A stretch of 64,000 bases of DNA from CBDAQA01 sp965198865 (GTDB lineage Bacteria > Planctomycetota > Phycisphaerae > Tepidisphaerales > Tepidisphaeraceae). Positions 29,891-38,226 of this stretch are shown here, in pieces. The stretch is from contig CBDAQA010000025.1 of assembly GCA_965198865.1 (NCBI GenBank), positions 806,001 through 870,000 of the forward strand, in the 5' to 3' direction. Position 1 is the first letter of the stretch, and every line of letters begins with the position of its first letter. Under the pieces are notes generated by a model. It was not told the DNA's origin and made no database searches. It saw only the letters and a list, made by a program, of their open reading frames with translations. The position numbers and the translations under genes are program-made.

Positions 29891-31579
29891 ATGTACTCAT
29901 CACGCCAAGCAACCGTGCCCGGAACCCGGCCGTTTCAAACGCAACACGCCGGTTTGCGGCGAACGGGAATTACTATCGCGACAACTATTATTTCATTGAC
30001 TGGAGCGATTGGGGTGCGGGCGGCTGGGGCGATTTCGGTGATCCCGCAGCCAGCGGTGTCCACGCCGGGTGCGGGTGTGTTCACGCTGACGCCGGCCACG
30101 GCGATCGTCGGGGACCGGGCCGAGGGAACGCTGCTGGCCGAGTCGTTGCGCCCGCCGACCGGGCTGCCGCTGCCCGTGGTCCAAGCGTCCGAGGGCAAGG
30201 TGGCGATCGTCCTTCGGCTTCACGCGATGAAGGACCTCGAGCCCGACGGCCGCTACACGCTGGACGTGACGCCCGACGGCATCCTGATCAACTCGGCCTC
30301 GGCGTCCGGATTGTTCTACGGCACGCAGACGCTCCGCCAGTTGCTCCCCCCCGCCGCGTTCTCGCCGACGCCCGTCGTCGGCGTGACGTGGTCGATCCCG
30401 TGCGTCCACATCGAGGACGAACCGCGCTTCCCCTGGCGCGGGCTGATGCTCGACTCCTCCCGCCATTTCTTCCCGGTCCCGTTCGTCAAGCGGTTCATCG
30501 ACCTGCTGGCGCTCCACAAGATGAACCGGTTCCACTGGCACCTGACGGACGATCAGGGCTGGCGGCTAGAGATTACGCGGTACCCGAAGCTGACCGAGAT
30601 CGGCAGCCGCCGGGCCGGCAGCAGCATCCCCGATCCGAAGGATCCCAAGAAGCGCGTGCTGGACCCCACGCCATACGGCGGGTTCTACACCCAGGACGAG
30701 GTGCGCGACGTCGTCGCCTACGCCTCCGCCCGACACGTGGTGGTCGTGCCCGAGATCGAGATGCCCGGCCACTCGGCCGCCGCCATCGCGGCGTACCCGG
30801 AACTCGGCGTCAGCGGCCAGCCGATCGCCGTGCGGACCGCGTGGGGCGTCGAGAAGCACATCCTCAACCCCAACGCCGCTACCGTGCAGTTCTACCAGAA
30901 CGTGCTGACCGAGGTGATGGGCCTGTTCCCGTCGGAGTTCATCCACATCGGCGGCGACGAGGCCCCCAAGGACGAGTGGAACCACAGCGACGTGGTGCAG
31001 GCGCAGATCAAGTCGCTGGGGCTGAAGGACGCGGACGCGCTGCAGTCGTGGTTCGTTGGCCAGATGGACCAGTTCCTGAGCGCCCACGGCCGCAAGCTCA
31101 TCGGCTGGGACGAGATCCTCGAGGGCGGGCTGACCCCCGGCGCGGCCGTCATGAGCTGGCACGGCGACGCCGGCGCCGTCGTCGCCGCCCAGCACGGCCA
31201 CTACACCGTCAACGCCTCCAACCGCTCGGCGTACTTCGACTACTACCAGTCGAAGGACCACGCGCACGAGCCGTTCGCGATCGGCGGGTACCTGCCGCTG
31301 TCGATGGTCTACGCGTTCGACCCGGTCCCGCCCAAACTGGCACCCGAGCACCAGAAGTTCGTCCTCGGCGGGCAGGGGCAGCTGTGGTCGGAGTACATCA
31401 GCACGCCGCAGCAGATGGAGTACATGGCCTACCCGCGCGCCTGCGCCCTGGCCGAGTGCGACTGGTCCGACCCGACGCGCAAGAACTACGACGACTTCCT
31501 CGCGCGCCTCGCCGTCCACATGGAACGCCTCCAGGCGATGGGCGTGAACGCCCGGCCGCTGGTGGCGGGGAGGGACTGA
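29891..31579 (+). CDS. Beta-N-acetylhexosaminidase, GH20, secreted
   Basis: 562 aa. It removes terminal GlcNAc/GalNAc. A signal segment (TGITIATTIISLTGAIGVRA) precedes a small N-terminal GH20b-like domain. The TIM barrel shows GLMLDSSRHFFP, HKMNRFHWHLTDDQGWRLE, EIEMPGHSAAAIAAYPEL and the catalytic pair in FIHIGGDEAPKDEW (Asp356, Glu357; Glu is the acid, Asp polarises the acetamido group). The C-terminal barrel WSEY and DYYQ segments are also typical. It is first in a plus-strand run of degradative genes. Confidence 0.95.
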   Translation: MYSSRQATVPGTRPFQTQHAGLRRTGITIATTIISLTGAIGVRAAGAISVIPQPAVSTPGAGVFTLTPATAIVGDRAEGTLLAESLRPPTGLPLPVVQASEGKVAIVLRLHAMKDLEPDGRYTLDVTPDGILINSASASGLFYGTQTLRQLLPPAAFSPTPVVGVTWSIPCVHIEDEPRFPWRGLMLDSSRHFFPVPFVKRFIDLLALHKMNRFHWHLTDDQGWRLEITRYPKLTEIGSRRAGSSIPDPKDPKKRVLDPTPYGGFYTQDEVRDVVAYASARHVVVVPEIEMPGHSAAAIAAYPELGVSGQPIAVRTAWGVEKHILNPNAATVQFYQNVLTEVMGLFPSEFIHIGGDEAPKDEWNHSDVVQAQIKSLGLKDADALQSWFVGQMDQFLSAHGRKLIGWDEILEGGLTPGAAVMSWHGDAGAVVAAQHGHYTVNASNRSAYFDYYQSKDHAHEPFAIGGYLPLSMVYAFDPVPPKLAPEHQKFVLGGQGQLWSEYISTPQQMEYMAYPRACALAECDWSDPTRKNYDDFLARLAVHMERLQAMGVNARPLVAGRD

Positions 31580-31592
31580 GACCCGCTTAGCG

Positions 31593-31646
31593 GCGACCCG
31601 AAGGGGAGCGCTATTCGGCGGCACGGCACGCTCCCCTTCGGGTCGC
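31593..31646. repeat. 18-bp perfect palindrome between GH20 and DUF3472 genes
   Basis: Arms GCGACCCGAAGGGGAGCG at 31593-31610 and the exact complement at 31629-31646, loop 18 bases. It starts 14 bp after the GH20 stop. It may act as a terminator or RNA-stability hairpin, but no T-run follows. Confidence 0.9.
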
Positions 31647-31669
31647 GGCCAAACGGAAAGGGCACAGCG

Positions 31670-32611
31670 ATGCATAGACCTTCGTTACTCCAGAAGTTGA
31701 TCGCCACGTTGATCACCGCCGGCCTGACCCTGGCCGCGACGGCCGGCGTGGCACGCGCTGACGGCCCGGCCACCGCTCCCGCCACGCGGCCGGCCCCGCG
31801 GGCGGCGCATTACCTGACGCTCCGCTATCCCCTGCCGAACGGCGAAAGGAACGGCGTCGTCGAGTTCTACAACGAGTGCGTGGTCCGGCGGGAGGTCGTG
31901 GGCAGCTACTTCTGCGCCGCCGGGTTTGCCGGCGGGTACTTCGGCATCCAGGACCGGCACGACAAGAAGGTGGGCATCTTCAGCATCTGGGACGTGGCCA
32001 GCCGAAAGATCATGGACCCGACCAAGGTGGACGAGCAGAGCCGGACGCACCCGGTCTTCGTCGGCCAGGGCGTGCGGGCCACGCGGTTCGGCAACGAGGG
32101 CACGGGCGGGCACAGCGATTTCGACCTGGACTGGAAGGTCGGCAACGTCTACCAGTTCGACTTCCGCGCCACGACCAGGGACAAGCGCACCGAGTACGAG
32201 GGCTGGTTCCGCGACCCGACCTCGAACGACGGCTGGCGGCACATCGCCACGTTCTCCGCCCCCGACGGCGGCAAGCGGCTGACGGGCCTCTACTCGTTCC
32301 TCGAGGACTTCCGCCGCGACGGGACCAGCGCCCACCAGGTCCGCCGCGGCGAGTACGGGAACGGCTGGGTGAGGGCGACGCCCGACGGCCCGTGGCTGCC
32401 GCTGGTGAAGGCGCGGTTGGCGGAGAACAAGTCGCCGTTCCAGGCGGTCGACGACCTCGATGCCGGCATCGTCGGGAACCGGTTCTTCCTGCAGAACGGC
32501 ATCGGCACGAAGCGGACGGTCAAGATCGGCGACCTGTTCACGCTGCCCGACGGCGCGCTGGCGACCCCGCCCGTCGGACCGCCGTCGGCCGGTCCGACGA
32601 CGCAGCGATAG
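31670..32611 (+). CDS. DUF3472-type secreted protein
   Basis: 313 aa with signal peptide (LIATLITAGLTLAATAGVARA) and Pro/Ala-rich spacer. The mature domain matches DUF3472: NECVVRREVVGSYFCAAGF, GGYFGIQDRHDKKVGIFSIWD, FDLDWKVGNVYQFDFRA, YEGWFRD and WRHIATFSAPDG. Such jelly-roll-like proteins frequently accompany glycan-degrading enzymes; a carbohydrate-binding role is plausible but unproven. It is flanked by strong palindromes on both sides. Confidence 0.8.
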   Translation: MHRPSLLQKLIATLITAGLTLAATAGVARADGPATAPATRPAPRAAHYLTLRYPLPNGERNGVVEFYNECVVRREVVGSYFCAAGFAGGYFGIQDRHDKKVGIFSIWDVASRKIMDPTKVDEQSRTHPVFVGQGVRATRFGNEGTGGHSDFDLDWKVGNVYQFDFRATTRDKRTEYEGWFRDPTSNDGWRHIATFSAPDGGKRLTGLYSFLEDFRRDGTSAHQVRRGEYGNGWVRATPDGPWLPLVKARLAENKSPFQAVDDLDAGIVGNRFFLQNGIGTKRTVKIGDLFTLPDGALATPPVGPPSAGPTTQR

Positions 32612-32615
32612 CCCT

Positions 32616-32674
32616 CGTCGCACGGGCGTCCCGCCCGTGTTTCGCTAAGCAGCACGGGCGGGACGGCCGTGCGA
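32616..32674. repeat. 23-bp near-perfect palindrome before the GH35 gene
   Basis: Arms at 32616-32638 and 32652-32674 with one mismatch (CACGGGCGTCCCGCCCGTG against CACGGGCGGGACGGCCGTG). It begins four bases after the DUF3472 stop. Likely a REP-type unit; it could also weaken transcription into GH35. Confidence 0.9.
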
Positions 32675-32695
32675 CACCTATCGGATCCGCCTCCA

Positions 32696-34537
32696 ATGCA
32701 CCGACGCCTCGCCACACTCGCCGCCGTCGCCGTCACCGCACTAATCGACGCCGCCGCGCACGCCCACACGTTCGCCATCGACGGCCCGAAGATGCTGCTC
32801 GACGGCAAGCCGTTCCAGATGACCTGCGGCGAGATGCACCCCGACCGCATCCCCGCGGAGTACTGGCAGGACCGGCTGCACCGGGCCCGGGCGATGGGGC
32901 TGAACACGGTCGCCATCTACGTCTTCTGGAACGTCCACGAGCCCGAGCCCGGCAAGTACGACTTCACCGGTAGCGCCGACGTGGCGAAGTTCGTGAAGCT
33001 GGCCCAGGCGGCGGGGCTGTTCGTGTTCCTCCGGCCCGGCCCCTACTGCTGCGCCGAGTGGGAGTACGGCGGGTTCCCCTACTGGCTGCTGAAGGACCGC
33101 GACCTCAGGGCCCGCAGCGACGACCCCAAGTTCCTGGACGCCGTCCGCCGGTACGACGCCGAGCTGGGCAAGCAGCTCGCGCCGCTGCAGGTCACGCACG
33201 GCGGGCCGATCATCATGGTTCAGGCCGAGAACGAGTACGGCTCGTACGGGAAGGACAAGGTCTACCTGGGCCACGTGAAGCAGGCGCTGACGGACGGCGG
33301 GTTCGACGTGCCGTTCTGCACGGTGGACGGGCCGAACCAGATGGCGAAGAACGGCTCGATCGCCGGCGTCCTGCCCGGCATCAACGGGGGGGACTTCAAG
33401 TCGACCACGCGGTCGGTCGACGCGATCCGGCCCGGCGGGCCGTACATGGTGGGCGAGTACTACCCGGGCTGGCTCGACCACTGGGGCCAGCCGTTCGTCC
33501 ACACCAGTGCCAAGTCGGCCGCGCGTGGGTTGGACGACCTGCTGTCGCACGGGATCTCGGTCAACATCTACATGGTCCACGGCGGGACGAACTTCGGCTT
33601 CATGAACGGGGCGAACAGCCCGCCGTACCAGCCGTCGATCACCAGCTACGACTACGACGCCCCGATCGGCGAGGCCGGCAACATCACGCCGAAGTACCGG
33701 ATGATGCGGGATGTGCTGCTGAAGTACGCCCCGCCCGGCACGATCCCCGAGGTGCCGGCCGACCTGCCGACCGTCGCGTTCGCGCCGGTGTCTCTCGATG
33801 AGTCGGCGCCCGTCACGGCCGCCCTGCCCAAGCCGGCGTCATCGGACGATCCCACCTGCATGGAGGATCTGAACCAACCGTACGGCTATGTCCTCTACCG
33901 CACGACCGTGACCGAGCCGATGTCCGGCCCGTTCGCCGTGGAGCACGGCGTGCGCGACTACGCCGTCCTCATGGTGAACGGCAAGGTGGTCGGCGCGATC
34001 GACCGGCGCGACAAGAAGCCGGCCCCGGTCCAGCTCGACCTCCCGGCCGGGGCGACGCTGGACGTGCTGGTCGAGAACACCGGCCGGATCAACTACGGCC
34101 ACGGCATCCTCGACAACCGCCAGGGACTCACCGGCCGGGTGACCGTGGGCGACAAGGTGCTCCACGGCTGGCAGAACTTCTCGCTGCCGATGACCGACCC
34201 GACCGGCCTGCCGTTCCAGCCCGGCGACCTGAAGTCGATCCCCGCCTTCCACCGCGGCACGTTCGCCCTGGCCAAGGCGGCCGACACGTTCCTGGACCTC
34301 CGCGGCTGGGGCAAGGGGCAGGTGTGGGTGAACGGTCACAACCTCGGCCGGTTCTGGGGCATCGGGCCGCAGCAGACGCTGTACGTCCCCGCCCCCTGGC
34401 TCAGATCCGGTGACAATGACGTGGTCGTGCTGGAGGTGGCCGACACCGGCAGGCGGACGATCGGCGGGCTGGACCATCCGATCCTCGACCAGCTGCTCAA
34501 CCCCGCGACCCGGCCCGACGTGCCGCACGGCGGGTGA
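32696..34537 (+). CDS. Beta-galactosidase, GH35, secreted
   Basis: 613 aa from ATG 32696; the signal peptide is LATLAAVAVTALIDAAAHA. The GH35 barrel shows FQMTCGEMHPDRIPAEYWQD, GLNTVAIYVFWNVHEPEPG, FLRPGPYCCAEWEYGGFPYW, the acid/base Glu180 in VQAENEYGSYG and the nucleophile Glu254 in MVGEYYPGWLDHWG. YMVHGGTNFGFMNG is also diagnostic. C-terminal jelly-roll domains end with WGKGQVWVNGHNLGRFW. It probably removes terminal beta-galactose outside the cytoplasm. Confidence 0.95.
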   Translation: MHRRLATLAAVAVTALIDAAAHAHTFAIDGPKMLLDGKPFQMTCGEMHPDRIPAEYWQDRLHRARAMGLNTVAIYVFWNVHEPEPGKYDFTGSADVAKFVKLAQAAGLFVFLRPGPYCCAEWEYGGFPYWLLKDRDLRARSDDPKFLDAVRRYDAELGKQLAPLQVTHGGPIIMVQAENEYGSYGKDKVYLGHVKQALTDGGFDVPFCTVDGPNQMAKNGSIAGVLPGINGGDFKSTTRSVDAIRPGGPYMVGEYYPGWLDHWGQPFVHTSAKSAARGLDDLLSHGISVNIYMVHGGTNFGFMNGANSPPYQPSITSYDYDAPIGEAGNITPKYRMMRDVLLKYAPPGTIPEVPADLPTVAFAPVSLDESAPVTAALPKPASSDDPTCMEDLNQPYGYVLYRTTVTEPMSGPFAVEHGVRDYAVLMVNGKVVGAIDRRDKKPAPVQLDLPAGATLDVLVENTGRINYGHGILDNRQGLTGRVTVGDKVLHGWQNFSLPMTDPTGLPFQPGDLKSIPAFHRGTFALAKAADTFLDLRGWGKGQVWVNGHNLGRFWGIGPQQTLYVPAPWLRSGDNDVVVLEVADTGRRTIGGLDHPILDQLLNPATRPDVPHGG

Positions 34538-34616
34538 TGGACGACCGTCTCGAAGGGCCCGCGGCGATGGCCAAATGTTGACCGAACTTGCCGGTCGGGC
34601 GTACGGTGGCTTCCAC

Positions 34617-35654
34617 ATGGCCGCCACGCTGAAGCAGATCGCCGCGCTGACCGGGCTCTCGATCCCGACCGTCCACCAGATCCTCAACAAGTATGATGCG
34701 CCCTTCGCCGAGGCGACGCGGAAGAAGGTGCTGGCCGTCGCGGCGCAGCTGAACTACCGGCCGAACATCACCGCGCGGTCGCTGGTCAGCCAGCGGAGCT
34801 TCCTGATCGGCGTGCTGTTCTACGGACCGAACTACCCCATCGCCACGCGGTTCATGCGCGGCGTGCAGTCGGCCGTCCTGGAGAAGGGGTGCTCGCCGAT
34901 CTTCCTCACGCACGAGTCCAAGACCGAGGAGGCCGAGAACCTGCGCAGCGTGATGGACCGCCGGGTGGACGGCCTGCTCGTGAACACCGCCGTCGACGCC
35001 AACGGCACCACCAACGCCGCCCAACTGGCCGAGGTGCGCAAGGGCGGGCTGCCGGTGGTCGAGGTGTTCGGCCGGTTCGTGCCGGGCGTGCCGGCCGTGA
35101 CGCTGGACTACCGCGCCGCCGCCCGCGTCGCCACCGAACGGCTCGTCGCCGACGGGCACACGCGCATCGCCCTGCTGATCCGCGAGCAGTACGGCGACGA
35201 CGACCCCAGCCGCGTGGGCGGGCGGTTCTGGATCGCCAACGAGTTCTGGCACGGCTACCTCGACGTGATGCGGTCGGCCGGGCTGACCCCGTCCGTGCAG
35301 GACTACCCCGTCGCCGCCACCCGTGAGGGGTCCCACTTCGTCGGCGCCGTCGAGGCGGTTGCCACGCTGTTCCGCGACCCTGCCGACGCGCCGACGGCCG
35401 TCGTCTGCTACTCGACCGAGGGGGCCGAGGCGGCCGTCCGCTACTGCGAGCGGTTCGACAGCCACGCCGACCGGCCCGTCGTGATCGCCGCGTTCGGCGA
35501 CCTGCGACCGACGCGGTCCGACCGGGTCCACGTGCTGAGCCTCCCCTTCCCCGCCGAGGAGGCCGGCCGCCTCGCCGCCGCCGCGCTGTTCGACCAGATG
35601 GCCGGCCGCGAGGTGGTCGACGCGTCGCTCGGGCCGGTCATCGGGCCGGGTTGA
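34617..35654 (+). CDS. LacI-family transcriptional regulator
   Basis: 345 aa from ATG 34617, where the helix-turn-helix starts directly (MAATLKQIAALTGLSIPTVH, then QILN); an ATG at 34575 would add an atypical leader. The hinge includes QLNYRPNITARSLVSQRS. The periplasmic-binding-like sensor follows (FLIGVLFYGPNYP, RRVDGLLVNTA, LVADGHTRIALLIREQYG). The C-terminus stops soon after DASLGPVIGPG, shorter than usual, directly before a REP arm. It most likely controls the surrounding glycan genes in response to a sugar. Confidence 0.88.
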   Translation: MAATLKQIAALTGLSIPTVHQILNKYDAPFAEATRKKVLAVAAQLNYRPNITARSLVSQRSFLIGVLFYGPNYPIATRFMRGVQSAVLEKGCSPIFLTHESKTEEAENLRSVMDRRVDGLLVNTAVDANGTTNAAQLAEVRKGGLPVVEVFGRFVPGVPAVTLDYRAAARVATERLVADGHTRIALLIREQYGDDDPSRVGGRFWIANEFWHGYLDVMRSAGLTPSVQDYPVAATREGSHFVGAVEAVATLFRDPADAPTAVVCYSTEGAEAAVRYCERFDSHADRPVVIAAFGDLRPTRSDRVHVLSLPFPAEEAGRLAAAALFDQMAGREVVDASLGPVIGPG

Positions 35655-35670
35655 AGCCCACCGCGCTGCG

Positions 35671-35805
35671 GTGGCCGAACCCATCCGCGACCGCGGCCAC
35701 CAACTGAACGTCGTCCCGTACATCTACGACCACATCCGCCGCGGCGCGGTCATGTTCATGACCCCGGCCGTGGAACGCTGGCTGCGCAAGGTGAAGAAGC
35801 TCTGA
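35671..35805 (+). pseudogene. Coding remnant after the LacI gene
   Basis: A 44-codon stretch in a different frame from the regulator reads VAEPIRDRGHQLNVVPYIYD then HIRRGAVMFMTPAVERWLRK and ends at a TGA. It looks like a real protein C-terminus but has no start. A REP half-palindrome (AGCCCACCGCGCTGCGGTGG) sits exactly between it and the regulator's stop. Parent family unknown; it might be the displaced end of the regulator or of a lost gene. Confidence 0.4.
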
Positions 35806-35828
35806 CGTGAGACGCAGCAGAGCCTTTG

Positions 35829-35885
35829 CGAAGCCCACCGTGCTGCGGTGGGTCTGCCGGACCCACGGCAGCGCCGTGGGCTTCG
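35829..35885. repeat. REP palindrome before sulfatase relic
   Basis: Arms at 35829-35853 and 35861-35885 (CGAAGCCCACCGTGCTGCGG with TGGGT, against ACCCACGGCAGCGCCGTGGG with CTTCG), three mismatches, seven-base loop. A half copy of the same repeat lies at 35653-35674. Confidence 0.88.
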
Positions 35886-35928
35886 AGAGCGCCGACAACA
35901 CGCGCCGCCCGTCCCGACTACCACCGAC

Positions 35929-36814
35929 ATGCCCAGCCGTCTCCGCGTCGCCCTCGCCCTGCTGTCGCTCGCCACCGCCGTCCGCCCCGCCGCCGCGGCG
36001 AAGCCCAACATCGTCTTCATCCTCGCCGACGACCTCGGCTACGGCGACCTCGGCGTCACGTTCCAGAACGGTCGCGGCCCGCAGCAGGCGCGGTTCACCA
36101 CGCCCAACCTCGACGCTCTGGCCGCCGGCGGCATGCTGCTGCGCCAGCATTACACCGGGTCGCCCGTGTGCGCCCCGGCCCGCGCGTCGCTCCTGCTCGG
36201 CCAGCACCAGGGCGACTGCCCGATCCGCGACAATCAGTTCGACCGACCTCGTCCGCGACCCGCACCAGGACCACGACCTGTCGGCCGACCCCAAGTACGC
36301 CGCCACCGTGGATCGCGCCCACGCGCTGCTCCCCGCCCTCCACCGCCCCGCCGCCGGCGCCAAGCGACCGTACGACGACGCCCCGCTCCCCGCCGTCATC
36401 GCAACAGGCGCGGCCGGCGCGATCCGTGCTGACACCTTCGCCGGCGACTACCCCTGGGTGCCCGACCTCGACGGCCTCACGCCGACAGGCACGATCGAGT
36501 CCCACGACTTCATCCCCGCCGGCGACGCCACCCGCTTCACCGGCGCGATCGTCGTGCCGACCACCGGCACCTACACGTTCTGGCTGACGACCGACACCGG
36601 CGCAGAGTTCTGGGTGCAGGAGTCGCACCTGATTGACGACGACTTCGCCCACACCGGCGCCGCCGTGTCGGCCACGGTGAACCTGACGGCGGGCGGTCAC
36701 CCGTTTCGGCTCTTCTACCGCCACAAGGCCGGCACGCCGACGCTGAAGCTGGAGTACGCCGGCCCAAGCATCCCTCGGCAACCGGTCCCGCCCGACGCGC
36801 TTCGGCTGCCGTGA
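35929..36814 (+). pseudogene. Sulfatase with internal deletion and frameshift, PA14-like tail
   Basis: ATG 35929 begins a signal peptide, then a clear sulfatase start: PNIVFILADDLGYGDLGVTF with metal-binding Asp pair, and SPVCAPARASLLLGQH containing the C-x-A-R form of the formylglycine motif. Near 36240 the frame changes and the sequence jumps to a sulfatase-like C-terminus (DLVRDPHQDHDLSADP), so several hundred codons including the rest of the active site are missing. A PA14-like domain follows (GAIVVPTTGTYTFWLTTDTG, then HPFRLFYRHKAGTPTLKLEY). Not functional as a sulfatase. Confidence 0.82.
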
Positions 36815-36843
36815 CGTCGCTGTCGCCGTCCGCTACATTTCGC

Positions 36844-37692
36844 ATGGCCGACAGCCCGGCCTCCCAAACTATGGCCCATCCCTTCGACCTCACCGGCCGC
36901 GTCTACCTGGTCACCGGCGCGACCGGCGTCCTCGCCGGCTCCGCCGCCGACTACCTCGCATCGCAAGGCGCGCGCGTCGCCTACGTCGGCCGGGACGCTG
37001 GGAAGCTGGACGTCGCCCTCGCCAAGTGCCGCGCCGAAACCCCCGCCGCTGACGTGACCGGCATTGTGGCCGACGTGTTGGATCGCCCCGCGCTGGAGCA
37101 CGGCCGCGATGCGGTGCTGGCGAAGTGGGGCCGGATCGACGGCCTGCTGAACGGGGCCGGCGGGAACCTGCCGGGCGCGACGATCCCGCCGGACAAGACG
37201 TTCGCCGACCTCGACTTCGACGCCTTCCAAAAGGTGATCGACCTGAACCTGCACGGCACCGTGCTGCCGACGATGGTGTTCGCCCCGGCCATGGTGGCCG
37301 CCGGGCGCGGGTCGATCGTGAACTACTCGTCGGCCTCCAGTCCCCAGGCGATCACGCGCGTCGTCGGCTACTCGGCGTCCAAGGCGGCGGTCGACAACTT
37401 CACCCGCTGGCTGGCCGTCGAGATGGCCCGCACGACCAAGGGCGCCGTCCGCGTGAACGCCATCCAGCCGGGCTTCTTCATCGGCGAGCAGAACCGCCGA
37501 CTGCTGACGAAGGAGGACGGCTCGCTGACCGACCGCGGCCAGCTGATCGTCCGCAACACGCCTTTCGGCCGGTTCGGCGAGCCCGATGAGCTGCACGGCG
37601 CGATCCATTACCTGCTGGCCGATGCGTCGAAGTTCGTCACGGGCACCGTGTTGGCGGTGGATGGTGGGTTCGGCGCGTTCTCGGGGGTGTGA
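36844..37692 (+). CDS. uxuB: D-mannonate oxidoreductase / fructuronate reductase, SDR type
   Basis: 282 aa from ATG 36844; ATG 36871 (MAHPFDLTGR) is a credible alternative. Reversible reduction of D-fructuronate to D-mannonate in uronate catabolism. The nucleotide loop is VTGATGVLAGSAADYLA; the catalytic Tyr and Lys are in GYSASKAAVDNFTRW. The segment EQNRRLLTKEDGSLTDRG followed by TPFGRFGEPDEL and FVTGTVLAVDGGFGAFSGV is characteristic of the SDR-type UxuB (YjmF-like) group. The next metabolic gene, uxuA, is 534 bp downstream, separated by an A-family repeat with its own gene. Confidence 0.85.
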   Translation: MADSPASQTMAHPFDLTGRVYLVTGATGVLAGSAADYLASQGARVAYVGRDAGKLDVALAKCRAETPAADVTGIVADVLDRPALEHGRDAVLAKWGRIDGLLNGAGGNLPGATIPPDKTFADLDFDAFQKVIDLNLHGTVLPTMVFAPAMVAAGRGSIVNYSSASSPQAITRVVGYSASKAAVDNFTRWLAVEMARTTKGAVRVNAIQPGFFIGEQNRRLLTKEDGSLTDRGQLIVRNTPFGRFGEPDELHGAIHYLLADASKFVTGTVLAVDGGFGAFSGV

Positions 37693-37699
37693 CGGGAAG

Positions 37700-38205
37700 A
37701 AGATTTTGAACCACGTAGACGCGAAGGTAGGACGAAGGGAGGAATTGGTGAGCTACGGTGAGAATACGTCGACTGAATCGAGCGCATCGCGACGGCCGTT
37801 GTCGATTCCGCTTTGAAAGTCCATCGGCAACTTGGGCCTGGATTGTTGGAATCGGCGTACCGAGCGTGCCTCAAGTACGAATCGACGAAGCGGGGTTTCT
37901 CTGTTGAGCACGAACAACCCGTACCCGTCATCTATGACGGACGGAAAATCGATTTCAGCTACCGGCTGGACCTACTCATCAACGGCTTGGTGATCGTCGA
38001 GCTCAAGGCCGTCGCCGATCTAATCCCGGTCCATAAGGCCCAGCTACTCACCCACCTAAAACTGCGCCACCTTCGCCCCGGATTTCTGATCAACTTCAAC
38101 GGCCCGCTCATCAAGGACGGCATTCGACGCATCATGAACGATGTGCCCTGACCTGCATCCCCTTCGTCCTACCTTCGCGCCTTCGCGTCTTCGTGGTTCA
38201 AATCT
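37700..38205 (+). repeat. Family A inverted repeat carrying a GxxExxY gene
   Basis: Arms at 37700-37738 and 38161-38205 (GCGAAGGTAGGACGAAGG against CCTTCGTCCTACCTTCGC; TTTGAACCACG against CGTGGTTCAAA). They enclose the gene at 37813-38151 with short unique flanks. The unit lies between uxuB (7 bp after its stop) and uxuA (21 bp before its ATG). This is the only A copy in the window with a gene inside. Confidence 0.9.
37813..38151 (+). CDS. GxxExxY protein (PD-(D/E)XK nuclease-like)
   Basis: 112 aa from TTG 37813. The name-giving motif is QLGPGLLESAYRACL (G-x2-E-x2-Y). KIDFSYRLDLLINGLVIVEL with following Lys forms the D-x(n)-E-x-K pattern of PD-(D/E)XK nucleases, and HKAQLLTHLKLRHLRPGFLI with NFNG is the usual tail. 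Upstream codons IERIATAVVDSA fit the normal N-terminus, but a TGA at 37774-37776 blocks a longer start, so the gene is either TTG-started or frameshifted at its front. It sits within A-family arms. The family's biological role is not established. Confidence 0.82.
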   Translation: MKVHRQLGPGLLESAYRACLKYESTKRGFSVEHEQPVPVIYDGRKIDFSYRLDLLINGLVIVELKAVADLIPVHKAQLLTHLKLRHLRPGFLINFNGPLIKDGIRRIMNDVP

Positions 38206-38226
38206 CCTCTTCGAATTGCAACAACC

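Noticed and set aside
35929..36814. Intact short sulfatase
   Set aside because: The frame changes near 36240 and the central catalytic region is missing, so it cannot be functional as read.
38161..38210. tRNA-like GGTTCAAATC
   Set aside because: It is part of the A-family arm; no cloverleaf can be drawn around it.
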